A DNA stretch of 43,014 nucleotides, from NCBI GenBank assembly GCA_004212095.1, contig RXIJ01000033.1, forward strand, positions 1 to 43,014, given 5' to 3'. Under the pieces are notes generated by a model. The model was not told the DNA's origin, did not search any database, and saw only the letters and a program-made list of their open reading frames with translations. This document shows, piece by piece, positions 27,790 through 37,620 of the stretch (its first letter is position 1; every line of letters begins with the position of its first letter). The stretch is from Methanosarcinales archaeon. GTDB taxonomy: Archaea; Halobacteriota; Methanosarcinia; Methanosarcinales; EX4572-44. The translations under genes and the position numbers were made by a program.

Positions 27790-28461
27790 TCAGTAATTTT
27801 TTTCTATCAATCCATCCTTCAGATAGATAACTCTGTCAACGTATTCTTTGTGCCACTCTTCGTGTGTGACCATTACGATCGTCTGGTTTAATTCCTCGTT
27901 TAACTCCTTAAATAGCTCCAGAATTTGTCGTGAGGATTTTGTATCCAGGTTTGCGCAGGGTTCATCTGCAAAGAGTATTTTTGGCTTATTGATAAGTGCT
28001 CTTGCGATTGCAACTCGCTGTTGCTCTCCTCCGGAAAGCTCCTGTGGAAGGTGATGCAGTCTGTCACCAAGACCAACGGTTTTTAAGAGGTCACTACTTG
28101 ATTTTAAGTATAATTCTTTTTTTTCTCCTCGCATCATGGCTGGAAGGCAAACATTCTCTGTAGCGGTAAGTTCGGGTAGTATTGCGTATTCCTGGAAGAC
28201 ATAACCCAGTCGTGTCAGTCTGTATACGGTTTTTTCGTGGTCTGAAAGGCTTAAAACGTCGACCCCATCAATCATAATCTTACCTTCTGTTGGAGTGTCA
28301 AGCAGACCAAGCTGATGGAGTAGTGTGCTTTTTCCTGAACCACTTGGCCCCATCATAGCAACGAACTCGCCCTCGTCAATCTTGCATGTTACTCCTTTGA
28401 GTGCGTGAACCTCAACTTTGCCCATGACATAAATTCTCTTTAGGTCTTGAACTCGTATCAT
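27790..28461 (-). CDS. ABC transporter ATP-binding protein (LolD/MacB type)
   Basis: GPSGSGKSTLLHQLGLLD, LSGGEQQRVAIARAL, ILFADEPCANLD. Confidence 0.95.
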   Translation of the reverse strand: MIRVQDLKRIYVMGKVEVHALKGVTCKIDEGEFVAMMGPSGSGKSTLLHQLGLLDTPTEGKIMIDGVDVLSLSDHEKTVYRLTRLGYVFQEYAILPELTATENVCLPAMMRGEKKELYLKSSSDLLKTVGLGDRLHHLPQELSGGEQQRVAIARALINKPKILFADEPCANLDTKSSRQILELFKELNEELNQTIVMVTHEEWHKEYVDRVIYLKDGLIEKNY

Positions 28462-28462
28462 T

Positions 28463-29662
28463 CTAACCCCAGATTGATTTTAATATGTTCTCATTTGCAG
28501 TCTTCCATGAAGGGACAAACCCAGCAATTAGCGAAACAGCGATTAGGCCAGTTATGCTCTGGATTATAAGTTGTTGTTCTACCAGTGGTTTGACATTACC
28601 CATAGGAAAATCTATGGGATTTGCTATCATGTAAGATATTAAAAAGTACAGCAGAAGTGATCCTATTGTAATTCCTGAGAAGCAGTAGAATAATGACTGT
28701 ATTACATAAGAACGGATTATAATGCTTTTTTCTATTCCAACAGCTTTTAAGATGCCTATCTGTTTTCTTTTGTTGACCGTGTTAATGTAGATGATGATGA
28801 ATATCACGATAACTGCCATTATCAGACTGATAACAGTTGAGATAACAGTGATAAGCGAAAAACTGCTGATTATATCTCCTGTAATTCCACCAGCCTTATC
28901 TTCCCATGTTTTTATGTCCTCACTTATTCCAAGTTCCATAAATTTCTTCTTAAACACTTCTTCAGTCCCTCTCTGGTTAAGTTTAACAAGAATTTCTGAG
29001 GCTTTGTTCTCCATTCCAAGAACCGACTCCATCTCTTTTTCTGTGATGAATGCAGAGCCGTCAGCCACAAAAGATTTTGTTTTAAAAATTCCTTTAACTC
29101 GATACTCTCTTATAATTCCGTTTCTGAAGGTTACCGTGATTTTATCGCCAACTCTCACGCCGCCAAGGTCTCGCTCTTCAGCTTCTTTCCCCTCTTTGCC
29201 AGCCAGATCGATGCCCAGTAAAATTTCATCGGTATCAGCTTCACTCAGATAGTCTCCCTCTATTATCCCTGTGTGGGTTTTTGTAACCGTTACTTCATCA
29301 ATGGGGTTTATTGAATAAATCGCCCCACTCACAAATTTATCTTCGCAAGCGAACGTTGCGCCAGAAATATAGTGTGCCGATGCTCCGGCAACGCCAGGCA
29401 AACTGTTCACTTTCTTCCGGATGCTGTCAACATTATTTATGTAGAGATTATCCTTCTTTGGCTCAATAAAAATATTAGAATACGTGTAGTCTATCAGCAT
29501 CACATTCATACCTTCCCCAATGCCTGAAACGATTGAAGGGAGGAATACAAGATTTACAAATATCATAGACATTATCGCAACTGTTAAAATGGTTGTACCT
29601 ATGTTGCCCCTTCTCAGAGATTTATACGCTAAGAAAAAGGAAATTTTAAAGTTATTGAGCAT
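28463..29662 (-). CDS. ABC transporter permease (FtsX/MacB type)
   Basis: N-terminal TM, periplasmic MacB-like domain, C-terminal FtsX: INTVNKRKQIGILKAVGIEKSIIIRSYVIQSLFYC. Confidence 0.92.
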   Translation of the reverse strand: MLNNFKISFFLAYKSLRRGNIGTTILTVAIMSMIFVNLVFLPSIVSGIGEGMNVMLIDYTYSNIFIEPKKDNLYINNVDSIRKKVNSLPGVAGASAHYISGATFACEDKFVSGAIYSINPIDEVTVTKTHTGIIEGDYLSEADTDEILLGIDLAGKEGKEAEERDLGGVRVGDKITVTFRNGIIREYRVKGIFKTKSFVADGSAFITEKEMESVLGMENKASEILVKLNQRGTEEVFKKKFMELGISEDIKTWEDKAGGITGDIISSFSLITVISTVISLIMAVIVIFIIIYINTVNKRKQIGILKAVGIEKSIIIRSYVIQSLFYCFSGITIGSLLLYFLISYMIANPIDFPMGNVKPLVEQQLIIQSITGLIAVSLIAGFVPSWKTANENILKSIWG

Positions 29663-29670
29663 GGTTATTC

Positions 29671-30936
29671 CTATGTCTTTCGCTTTTCACCTGCAATCTT
29701 AAAATAGTAGAAACCAACAATAACCAGAACAAGGAGGATAATCATAACAGCGCCAACTGCTGCACTCACCTTTTTATCACCTTTAACAACAAGGTTCAGT
29801 TCTTCTATAATAGTGTGTTCTCCAAAATCATCTTCATAGTCTATTGAAAGAGTGTAATTGAACTCGCCGCCTCTGTCTGGTATTATGGTGAATACCGCAG
29901 GGCTGTCATCATCGGCTTCTATTTCTCCAAGAAAAGCTTCTTTCACTCCTGAAAATGGCAGATCTTTTATGGATGCTTTAATAGACTTTGCATCTCCCTT
30001 CCCCACGTTTTCAAGCCTGATCATTAGTGTCATCTCTTCATTAACTTTCCCAAGCAAAGGGTCGGTTTTGATGCTTGCAATGCTCAGTTTGGCTTTGCCC
30101 TGCACATCAAAACCAATGACTTCAGTTAGAGTTATATTTAATTTATTAGCTTCATCAACTCCTGTAAATTTGATTGGAATGCTATATGATGTTATCTTGG
30201 CATCTTTGCTGATCTTTAAATGGAACAATACTGTTTCTGATTCTCCAGCATTCAGTTTTTGAATGAATTTACTACTGTCATCCAGTGCAATTATTTCTGG
30301 AAGATTGTCCAGCACCAAACTTACCCTTATATTCTTAACGTTGCCTGTTCCTACACTCTTAAGATCTGTTTTAAGGATAATTTCATCTCCCGGAGTTATA
30401 ATCTGTGGAGAAATAGAAGAGTTTAGCAGCGCAAGATCTGGCTTTCCTTCAACATTGATTTTAATATTTTCCCTTGTACCAACGTTTCCCCCATCTGTTT
30501 TTGGTATCTTAAAAATTAACTCATATTCTCCAGACCTTGCAAGTGGGTCAACAGTGAAATAATAGTACGCATCGTAACTACTATATGGAGAGATCTTTGG
30601 TATTATCATCTCTGTACTTGTATGATGTTTAGCCTCCCAATGTGCCGCGTATTCGGTACTGATATATTTGAAATGAAATGGAAAAATTTCTTCTAAGTTC
30701 AGAACAACATCCTTGGCAGGATCGTTTCCATAATTTTGAATGCTAATTTTTACGAGTATATCTTCTCCGGGTCTTGCTGGCTGAGGACTGATTTCTGTTG
30801 CCAATATCCCAATGTTAACACTCGACGGTGTTTCATAAACACCCGCAGAAATTAATGGGCACAGTACAACCACGATTAACAGAACTGTTGCCAATCCGAA
30901 CATTATATCCATTTTCTTGATTTGTATCATTCTCAT
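29671..30936 (-). CDS. COG1361/CARDB-like exported S-layer-domain protein with C-terminal TM
   Basis: Signal peptide; repeated PGEDILVKISIQNYGNDPAKDVVLNLE / PGDEIILKTDLKSVGTGNVKNIRVSL / VNEEMTLMIRLENVGKGDAKSI; C-terminal VGAVMIILLVLVIVGFYYF. Confidence 0.85.
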   Translation of the reverse strand: MRMIQIKKMDIMFGLATVLLIVVVLCPLISAGVYETPSSVNIGILATEISPQPARPGEDILVKISIQNYGNDPAKDVVLNLEEIFPFHFKYISTEYAAHWEAKHHTSTEMIIPKISPYSSYDAYYYFTVDPLARSGEYELIFKIPKTDGGNVGTRENIKINVEGKPDLALLNSSISPQIITPGDEIILKTDLKSVGTGNVKNIRVSLVLDNLPEIIALDDSSKFIQKLNAGESETVLFHLKISKDAKITSYSIPIKFTGVDEANKLNITLTEVIGFDVQGKAKLSIASIKTDPLLGKVNEEMTLMIRLENVGKGDAKSIKASIKDLPFSGVKEAFLGEIEADDDSPAVFTIIPDRGGEFNYTLSIDYEDDFGEHTIIEELNLVVKGDKKVSAAVGAVMIILLVLVIVGFYYFKIAGEKRKT

Positions 30937-30972
30937 TGCCTCGATATCTTTTCAAAAGTTTTATCTCACATA

Positions 30973-31060
30973 GTTGTTAAAACAACCATTGAGTTGTATC
31001 GTAATATGTGTAGAAGGTATAAACAGTTTACACTCTTAATACAACGTGCAAGGAGTTGTA
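30973..31060. promoter_or_regulatory. candidate TrmB operator sites in a divergent promoter
   Basis: GTTGTT-AA-AACAAC (30973-30986) and TACAAC-N9-GTTGTA (31040-31060), the latter ending just before the ATG at 31062. Confidence 0.45.
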
Positions 31061-31061
31061 A

Positions 31062-31910
31062 ATGGATAAAAGAAGGCTGCTTCGAGAACTTGGGTTGACA
31101 AAGTACGAAACTGACGCATATTTAAACATCTTAGAGCGAGGAATGGTAGAAGCAAGCACAATAAACAAAGAAGCAAAAATCCCATTTGGAAAAATCTATG
31201 AAACATTGAACATGTTAGCCAGCAAAGGATTAATTGATGTCCAAAATACACGACCAAAGAAATATAAGGCAAAAAAACCAGAATTAGCATTCGACAATCT
31301 TTTTAAAGATAAAAAAGAAGATATGGAAAATGATTTACAAAAAACAAGAGAGACAATAACACAGATCCGAGAAGAAATAACCAAAATACATACAAAGCAA
31401 CCAAAAGAAAAAATATTCTGGACAACTGCTGTCGGCGATGAAGTGGGAGAACTGATTCGATCTAACTTTGAAGAAGCTGAAAAAGAAATTTGTATTCTTA
31501 TCTACTACAAACACCAGCAAACCCCTAAACATCAATTTGAAGGAGAAAAATTGTCTATAATGAATGAGGTCATTAAAGCCATAATGCGCGGCGTCAAAGT
31601 AAAAGCACTGCTCTCTAGGGATTTCAAACTTCAGCACATGAACGTTCTTAAAAAATTCAACACGATAGAAAAAACATTGAAAACTATTGAAATAAGGATT
31701 GTAGATGATCCTCCGCCAGCCCATTTCATGATCATCGACTCCGAAAAAGTTGTTCTACGAGTAGACGATCCTACAGACTTAAATAAAATATTAGCCATAA
31801 TAAAAATATGGGACGTAAAATTAGCAAAAAAACTAAAAGACAAATTTGACGAAATATGGAATGAATCAGAACCGTTTGAACTAACACAACATACTAACTC
31901 GACTGAGTGA
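31062..31910 (+). CDS. TrmB-family transcriptional regulator
   Basis: LRELGLTKYETDAYLNILERGMVEASTINKEAKIPFGKIYETLNMLASKGLIDV; C-terminal PLD-like effector domain HFMIIDSEKVVLRVDDP. Confidence 0.92.
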   Translation: MDKRRLLRELGLTKYETDAYLNILERGMVEASTINKEAKIPFGKIYETLNMLASKGLIDVQNTRPKKYKAKKPELAFDNLFKDKKEDMENDLQKTRETITQIREEITKIHTKQPKEKIFWTTAVGDEVGELIRSNFEEAEKEICILIYYKHQQTPKHQFEGEKLSIMNEVIKAIMRGVKVKALLSRDFKLQHMNVLKKFNTIEKTLKTIEIRIVDDPPPAHFMIIDSEKVVLRVDDPTDLNKILAIIKIWDVKLAKKLKDKFDEIWNESEPFELTQHTNSTE

Positions 31911-32147
31911 AATTCATGTATGTTCGGTTAAGAGATTAATCATTCCAAACTATTAATATATTTATATATCAAATCGATTATCATATTTTGTGATGTTGAT
32001 ATGGATATAAATAATGAAAAGAAGGTCGATCCTACGGTAGAGACGATCGTTGAGATATTTTCGGAATAGTTTCTGAGAAACACTGCACGATAGACGGGGG
32101 TTGTTAAAAGGGAGCGTAAAATTGACCCAGTCATTCTTTTTTGAGTG

Positions 32148-32331
32148 CTAACGCCTGGGTTTGGGGTGCGTTTTTTGAGTGCTATCAGAGGGCTTAAGCG
32201 GGAATACGAGGAAAAAACAGATATAAAACTCAGGTATAAGCAGTTTCTACGACCGGTTTACACCTGAAATGGTGAATTTTCTTAGGAGATGCGTGCTTCA
32301 TGCTTTTGAGCGACAAATTAAAGTATTTTGA
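32148..32331 (+). pseudogene. N-terminal remnant of an IS4-type transposase
   Basis: LTPGFGVRFLSAIRGLKREYEEKTDIKLRYKQF(frameshift)YDRFTPEMVNFLRRCVLHAFERQIKVF*. Confidence 0.6.
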
Positions 32332-32658
32332 AGATTTGTGTCATTCTTTTCACCCACCCCAAACAAGAAAATCTTCCCCTCAGTTGGATTTACCCGGGAT
32401 TTTAGCCGTTTAATATTTTCACATCCGCATTTGATTTTTTCCTCGGTTGCAAGTAATTAAAGGAACTGAAAACCACGGACCAAGTCAAATCGGATGGCAG
32501 GAGCCTATGGGGAAGTTGGGAGTGCACTTTAGTTATATCAGTCAGAAAGCCAAAAGTAACTGCATGAATCGCTGCAGCTTCCATTGGACAGGTACGCGGT
32601 CATCAGAGTGTGTTTGACGCTATAGCATCAAAGGAGCGTGAAAGCACAACCTTAAAGT

Positions 32659-34263
32659 ATGACAGCGAAACTTCCATACGAGAACCATAAAATTTTTCAC
32701 AGCAAAATAGCCATGATCGACCCGTCCAAACTACCAGAACACCCAGGATGTTACCTTTTCAAAGATGCTACCGGTGAGATTATCTATGTCGGAAAAGCTA
32801 AGAATCTGAGAAAAAGGGTTAAGAGCTACTTTCAGAAGAACGATCTCGACCCAAAGACCATGGCGATGGTTAAGAGGATTGATTTTGTTGATTTTATCGT
32901 GACTGACAATGAGGTTGAGGCATTGATCCTTGAGAACAACCTCATAAAGAAAAACAAACCAAAATATAACATCGACTTGAAGGATTCAAAGCGGTATGCG
33001 TACATCGAACTAACAGACGAGAAGTTTCCACGGCTTCTCGTTGCAAGAAGAAGAGTTGGCACTGGCAAGTTCTTCGGACCATTCGTCTCAGCTGCCGCAC
33101 GCGATTATATCTTATCTTCCCTGAAGAAGACATTTCAGGTTAGAACATGCAAAAGGATGCCGAAGAAGCCGTGTTTGAGGCACCAGATTGACTTGTGTCA
33201 AGCGCCATGTATAGGAAAGATTGATAGCACCGAGTATTCTGACAGGATGAAAGTAATCGAGTCAATCCTCAAAGGCAAAACAGATGAACTCATTAAATCC
33301 AAAAAAAACGAGATTCTGGAAGCATCGGCAGAGTTAGACTTTGAGCGTGCTCTCAAATTGCGTAACCAGATCGAAGCGATCGAATGGCTGAAAGAAAAAC
33401 AGAACGTGCAGCTCAATAAAAAATACGATGAAGATATAATCAATTACATCGTAAGAAATAGTAGGGTTTATCTTATCCTGTTTAACATCTACAAGGGCAT
33501 CCTTGAAAATAAACAGGAGTTTGAATTCGATTGCAGCGATAAGTTCCTTGAAGAGTTCCTGGTCCAGTATTATTCAGGAAATACAATACCTGCCGAGATA
33601 ATACTCCCTCGCGAGATTAATGGTTCGCTGATTTCATTTCTCAGAGTCAAAAGAGGGGATAAAGTAGCTGTAAAGGTTCCAAAGATCGGAGACAAGAAGC
33701 AACTACTGTATCTCGTCCGGAAGAACATCGAAGCATCATTTTTTTCTGATATCGAGAAACTTGATGACCTTAAAGATAAACTTCACCTGACGAAGCCTCC
33801 GATTGTAATCGAGTGCTTTGACATATCGCACATCTCAGGAACGTCTACCGTGGGGTCCATGGTGCAATTTAGGAATGCATTGCCTGATAAAAGCAATTAC
33901 AGGCGGTTTAAGATCAGGACAGTTGAAGGCATAGACGACACGAGAGCGATTGGTGAAATTGTCAGGAGGCGATACGCAAGGCTTCTCAACGACGGCTTGG
34001 ATCTTCCTGACCTGATTGTAATCGATGGCGGCATAGGACAGTTGAATTCCGGAGCAAGAGAGCTTAAAAAACTTGGTCTTGAAATTCCCATCATATCCAT
34101 TGCAAAGAGGCTTGAAGAAGTGTACCTGCTGGAACTCGCGTTTCCGCTGAAACTTCCCAAGAAAAGCAAAGCACTGAAACTGATACAGCAGATAAGGGAT
34201 GAAGCACACAGGTTTGCAATCAGTTATAGCAGGTTGCTACACAAAAAGGAATTATTAAAATGA
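32659..34263 (+). CDS. uvrC: excinuclease ABC subunit C
   Basis: GIY-YIG domain LPEHPGCYLFKDATGEIIYVGKAKNLRKRVKSYF; UVR motif; C-terminal IECFDISHISGTSTVGSMVQF...DLIVIDGGIGQLNSG. A start at about 32713 is also possible. Confidence 0.97.
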   Translation: MTAKLPYENHKIFHSKIAMIDPSKLPEHPGCYLFKDATGEIIYVGKAKNLRKRVKSYFQKNDLDPKTMAMVKRIDFVDFIVTDNEVEALILENNLIKKNKPKYNIDLKDSKRYAYIELTDEKFPRLLVARRRVGTGKFFGPFVSAAARDYILSSLKKTFQVRTCKRMPKKPCLRHQIDLCQAPCIGKIDSTEYSDRMKVIESILKGKTDELIKSKKNEILEASAELDFERALKLRNQIEAIEWLKEKQNVQLNKKYDEDIINYIVRNSRVYLILFNIYKGILENKQEFEFDCSDKFLEEFLVQYYSGNTIPAEIILPREINGSLISFLRVKRGDKVAVKVPKIGDKKQLLYLVRKNIEASFFSDIEKLDDLKDKLHLTKPPIVIECFDISHISGTSTVGSMVQFRNALPDKSNYRRFKIRTVEGIDDTRAIGEIVRRRYARLLNDGLDLPDLIVIDGGIGQLNSGARELKKLGLEIPIISIAKRLEEVYLLELAFPLKLPKKSKALKLIQQIRDEAHRFAISYSRLLHKKELLK

Positions 34264-36191
34264 AATTTAAACTTAAATCGGATTTCAAGCCAGAGGGTTC
34301 GCAGCCAGAAGCAATACGAAAGTTGGTTGCAGGCATAAGAAAGAATTATAACTACCAGACTCTTCTCGGTGTCACAGGCTCAGGAAAGACGTTTACCATA
34401 GCAAACGTCATAAATGAGATCCGGAAACCTACACTGGTTCTCGCCCACAACAAAACCCTTGCAGCCCAGTTGTACAATGAGTTCAAAGAGTTCTTTCCAT
34501 GGAACCGGGTTGAGTACTTCGTGTCCTACTATGACTTCTACCAGCCGGAATCATACATACCACAGAAAGACCAGTACATCGAAAAAGATGCCCAGATAAA
34601 CTCCAAGATCGAGCAGATGAGGCTTGCCGCAACCGCATCATTGTCTTCAAGAAAGGATGTAATAATCGTTGCATCAGTTTCATGTATTTACGGTATCGGA
34701 AACCCCGAAAACTTCAAAAAAATGGGGTTTGAACTAACGATCGGACAAAAAATACCAAGAAACGAATTCTTGAAGAAACTTGTAGCGATACAGTTCGAAA
34801 GAAACGATACCGAACTTATGCCAGGGCGTTTCAGGGTAAGGGGCGATACAATCGATTTTATCCCGGGATACTTCAACAATATCATACGTGTGGAGATGTT
34901 CGGGGATGAAATCGAGACAATTGCCGAGATTAACAAAAATACGGGTAATGTCATAGAAAAAATCAAATATTTCTTTATTTATCCTGCAAGACACTTTGTA
35001 ATCCCTGAAAACCGGATCAAAGAAGCGATCGAATCGATGAAATCGGAACTTGAGAGAGATCTGCCGAAATTGGGAATGATTGAAGCCCACCGACTGAGAG
35101 AGAGAACCCTGTATGACATCGAAATGATCGAAGAAACAGGTTTTTGCAAGGGGATTGAGAATTACTCACTCCATTTCGACGGGAGAAAAAGAGGAGAAAA
35201 ACCCTATTCTCTCCTTGACTACTTCGGGGACGATTTTCTGATCATAATAGATGAAAGCCACCAGACAATCCCACAACTACACGGGATGTACAATGGAGAC
35301 TATTCCAGAAAGAAGAATCTGGTTGACTACGGTTTCAGGCTCCAGACAGCACTTGACAACCGTCCCCTGAAATTTAATGAGTTTGAAAAGTACATGAAAC
35401 AAAACAGGGTGATTTTCACATCAGCAACGCCGGGAAAGTACGAACGACACGAGTCAAGGCAGGTGGTTGAGCAGATTATAAGACCCACAGGTCTCGTTGA
35501 TCCGGTGGTCTTTGTACGACCAATAAAAGGTCAGATCGATGACCTGAAAAAAGAGATTGGTGTTACGATAAAACGCGGCGACCGGGTGCTTGTTACAACG
35601 ATTACAAAGAGGCTTGCCGAAGAATTAACAGAATACCTGGCAGAACAGGGGATAAAAACAAGATACCTTCATTCCGACATCAACACACTCGAACGAACCG
35701 AAATAATAAGAGAACTCCGGCTGGGAAAGTTTGACGTTCTTGTCGGGATAAATCTCCTGAGAGAAGGGCTCGACATACCGGAAGTCGGGTTCATCGGGAT
35801 ACTTGATGCTGACAAGGAAGGGTTCCTGCGGGACACCAAAAGCCTGATACAAACCATAGGAAGGGCTGCACGAAACGTGAACTCAAAAGTAGTGCTGTAC
35901 GCAGATAAAGAGACCGATTCCATAAAACAAGCTGTAAAAGAAACAGAACGGCGGAGAAAGCTTCAGACAACATATAACAAGGAGCATGGCATCACTCCTG
36001 AAACGATCGTAAAGGCAATCAAGGAAAAGGAGATCGAAGTAAAGGACACAAAACACATACCAAAAAAGGATATTCCAAACCTAATTATAGAAATTGATGC
36101 AGAGATGAGGCAAGCTGCTGACAAACTCGACTTTGAAAAGGCAATTGTACTTAGAGAGAAGATTACCGAACTCAAGAAAAGAATCGGGTGA
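34260..36191 (+). CDS. uvrB: excinuclease ABC subunit B
   Basis: LLGVTGSGKTFTIANVI, YYDFYQPESYIPQKDQYIEKDAQIN, IIIDESHQTIPQ, GLDIPEVGFIGILDADKEGFLR, C-terminal UVR domain. Confidence 0.98.
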   Translation: MKFKLKSDFKPEGSQPEAIRKLVAGIRKNYNYQTLLGVTGSGKTFTIANVINEIRKPTLVLAHNKTLAAQLYNEFKEFFPWNRVEYFVSYYDFYQPESYIPQKDQYIEKDAQINSKIEQMRLAATASLSSRKDVIIVASVSCIYGIGNPENFKKMGFELTIGQKIPRNEFLKKLVAIQFERNDTELMPGRFRVRGDTIDFIPGYFNNIIRVEMFGDEIETIAEINKNTGNVIEKIKYFFIYPARHFVIPENRIKEAIESMKSELERDLPKLGMIEAHRLRERTLYDIEMIEETGFCKGIENYSLHFDGRKRGEKPYSLLDYFGDDFLIIIDESHQTIPQLHGMYNGDYSRKKNLVDYGFRLQTALDNRPLKFNEFEKYMKQNRVIFTSATPGKYERHESRQVVEQIIRPTGLVDPVVFVRPIKGQIDDLKKEIGVTIKRGDRVLVTTITKRLAEELTEYLAEQGIKTRYLHSDINTLERTEIIRELRLGKFDVLVGINLLREGLDIPEVGFIGILDADKEGFLRDTKSLIQTIGRAARNVNSKVVLYADKETDSIKQAVKETERRRKLQTTYNKEHGITPETIVKAIKEKEIEVKDTKHIPKKDIPNLIIEIDAEMRQAADKLDFEKAIVLREKITELKKRIG

Positions 36192-36216
36192 GATATTAGG
36201 GGCTTGACCTGATACT

Positions 36217-36636
36217 TCAAGCAGCCTCTGCAAACGTCAATAAATAACCATTGCAATCCTCGATGTAAAACTCCTGCATCCCATAAAAAGTGGTATGTAA
36301 CTCCTTTATGATCGTAACGCTATCTTTCACTCTTGCATACAACTCTGAAACACCATCAAGTTCCATATACAATGTAAAAGTGCCACCAATCTCTTTGTCT
36401 TTCAGCGCAGGGATCGCATCAGTCAAACTTCTCTTCGCCTGAAACATTATTTCCACATCCCCAAACTTCACCATCGCATAATCCAGCAGCCGATCCTTCC
36501 GATAAGAAGTTAAAACCTCTTGAATTTCTTCTATAACTCCCATAACAAATTCAAATCCCAAAACTTCTTGGTAAAACTCTACGGTACTGTTCACGTCCTC
36601 GACCATCAAATTCGGAGCGAGTTTATTAATTGCCAT
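36217..36636 (-). CDS. glyoxalase/VOC family protein
   Basis: LAPNLMVEDVNSTVEFYQEVLGFEFV...FTLYMELDGVSELYARVKDS...YGMQEFYIEDCNGYLLTFAE. Confidence 0.9.
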   Translation of the reverse strand: MAINKLAPNLMVEDVNSTVEFYQEVLGFEFVMGVIEEIQEVLTSYRKDRLLDYAMVKFGDVEIMFQAKRSLTDAIPALKDKEIGGTFTLYMELDGVSELYARVKDSVTIIKELHTTFYGMQEFYIEDCNGYLLTFAEAA

Positions 36637-36770
36637 GGTCTTATGTCCAGCCATTCATCGCTTATAAGAGTTACCTTTTCTATGAACTGTCAACTTGGGG
36701 CTGTCAAATTACCACGTGAATTTCGTGTTTTTGATTTGACGAGTCTTTCATTATCTGTTGATGTTTCTTT

Positions 36771-36864
36771 GGTTTTATCCTAAGAAAATGTCTTGTTAAG
36801 GAGTTTGTGTTAAAAAAAGAGGATTTTAGACCTGGTTTTATCCTGAGAACGTGTCTTGTCAAGA
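36771..36864. repeat. imperfect 63-bp tandem duplication
   Basis: ggttttatcctaagaaaatgtcttgttaag at 36771 and ggttttatcctgagaacgtgtcttgtcaag at 36834. Confidence 0.75.
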
Positions 36865-37170
36865 AAAAAGAATCCCAACCAGTGTCAAGCAAGAAGTCTG
36901 ATCCGGCACCCCAACACCACGTAACGTGACAGCCCCTTGATTGCAGCTTTGCACCTAAAGTGTTAATTCAATCCGACTTTAGGGTCAAGTATCATTATGT
37001 TGTCTTATCGGGTTCTGTTGTATTTACCTGCTCCTATCGCCACCCCCTCTCTGTCCATACTTACACCAACAAGCAATCCCACCAGTCATAGATGCCTCTG
37101 ACTGTGTGACAAGCTATTTGATGGAGGGTTGGTAACTGCAAATGATGGATGTTTTGTGCATCTTTTGATG

Positions 37171-37620
37171 TCAACTTTCGTTACTTTTAATATATTCAAT
37201 AATTTCTGCAATATCAGATTTACTAAGAAAAAATTTCTGTAGATGCGTACTTATTAATATAAATACAATACAAATAACCATCAAACTAAGTGAAATAAAC
37301 GAAAACACACACCCAACACTTAAAAATATATTGTTATGTGATATGATAAAAAGTAAACTAAGAATAGCAGAAGTGATTAAAAGCAAAGCACAAAAAGTAA
37401 AAATACCTATAGTTAGTTTGTTTGTGATTTTTGCAATTACTATGTATTTGAAATCTAATAATAACTTGAGTGCGGGAACTATCTCTTTTTTTAGTATAAT
37501 AAGAGATTTGGCTTGGGGAAGTCCAATCATTGCTATTAGAATAACAAAACCCAACGTAGCCAAATCTATCAAAGTTTGTGCTACAATGAGAGTATGACTT
37601 GGGTCATCTGTGATATTCAT
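37171..37620 (-). CDS. hypothetical four-TM membrane protein
   Basis: Four hydrophobic segments (LIDLATLGFVILIAMIGL, KLLLDFKYIVIAKI/LTIGIFTFCALLLITSAILSLLFII, LSVGCVFSFISLSLMVICIVFILI); 4-bp overlap with the upstream gene. Confidence 0.7.
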   Translation of the reverse strand: MNITDDPSHTLIVAQTLIDLATLGFVILIAMIGLPQAKSLIILKKEIVPALKLLLDFKYIVIAKITNKLTIGIFTFCALLLITSAILSLLFIISHNNIFLSVGCVFSFISLSLMVICIVFILISTHLQKFFLSKSDIAEIIEYIKSNES

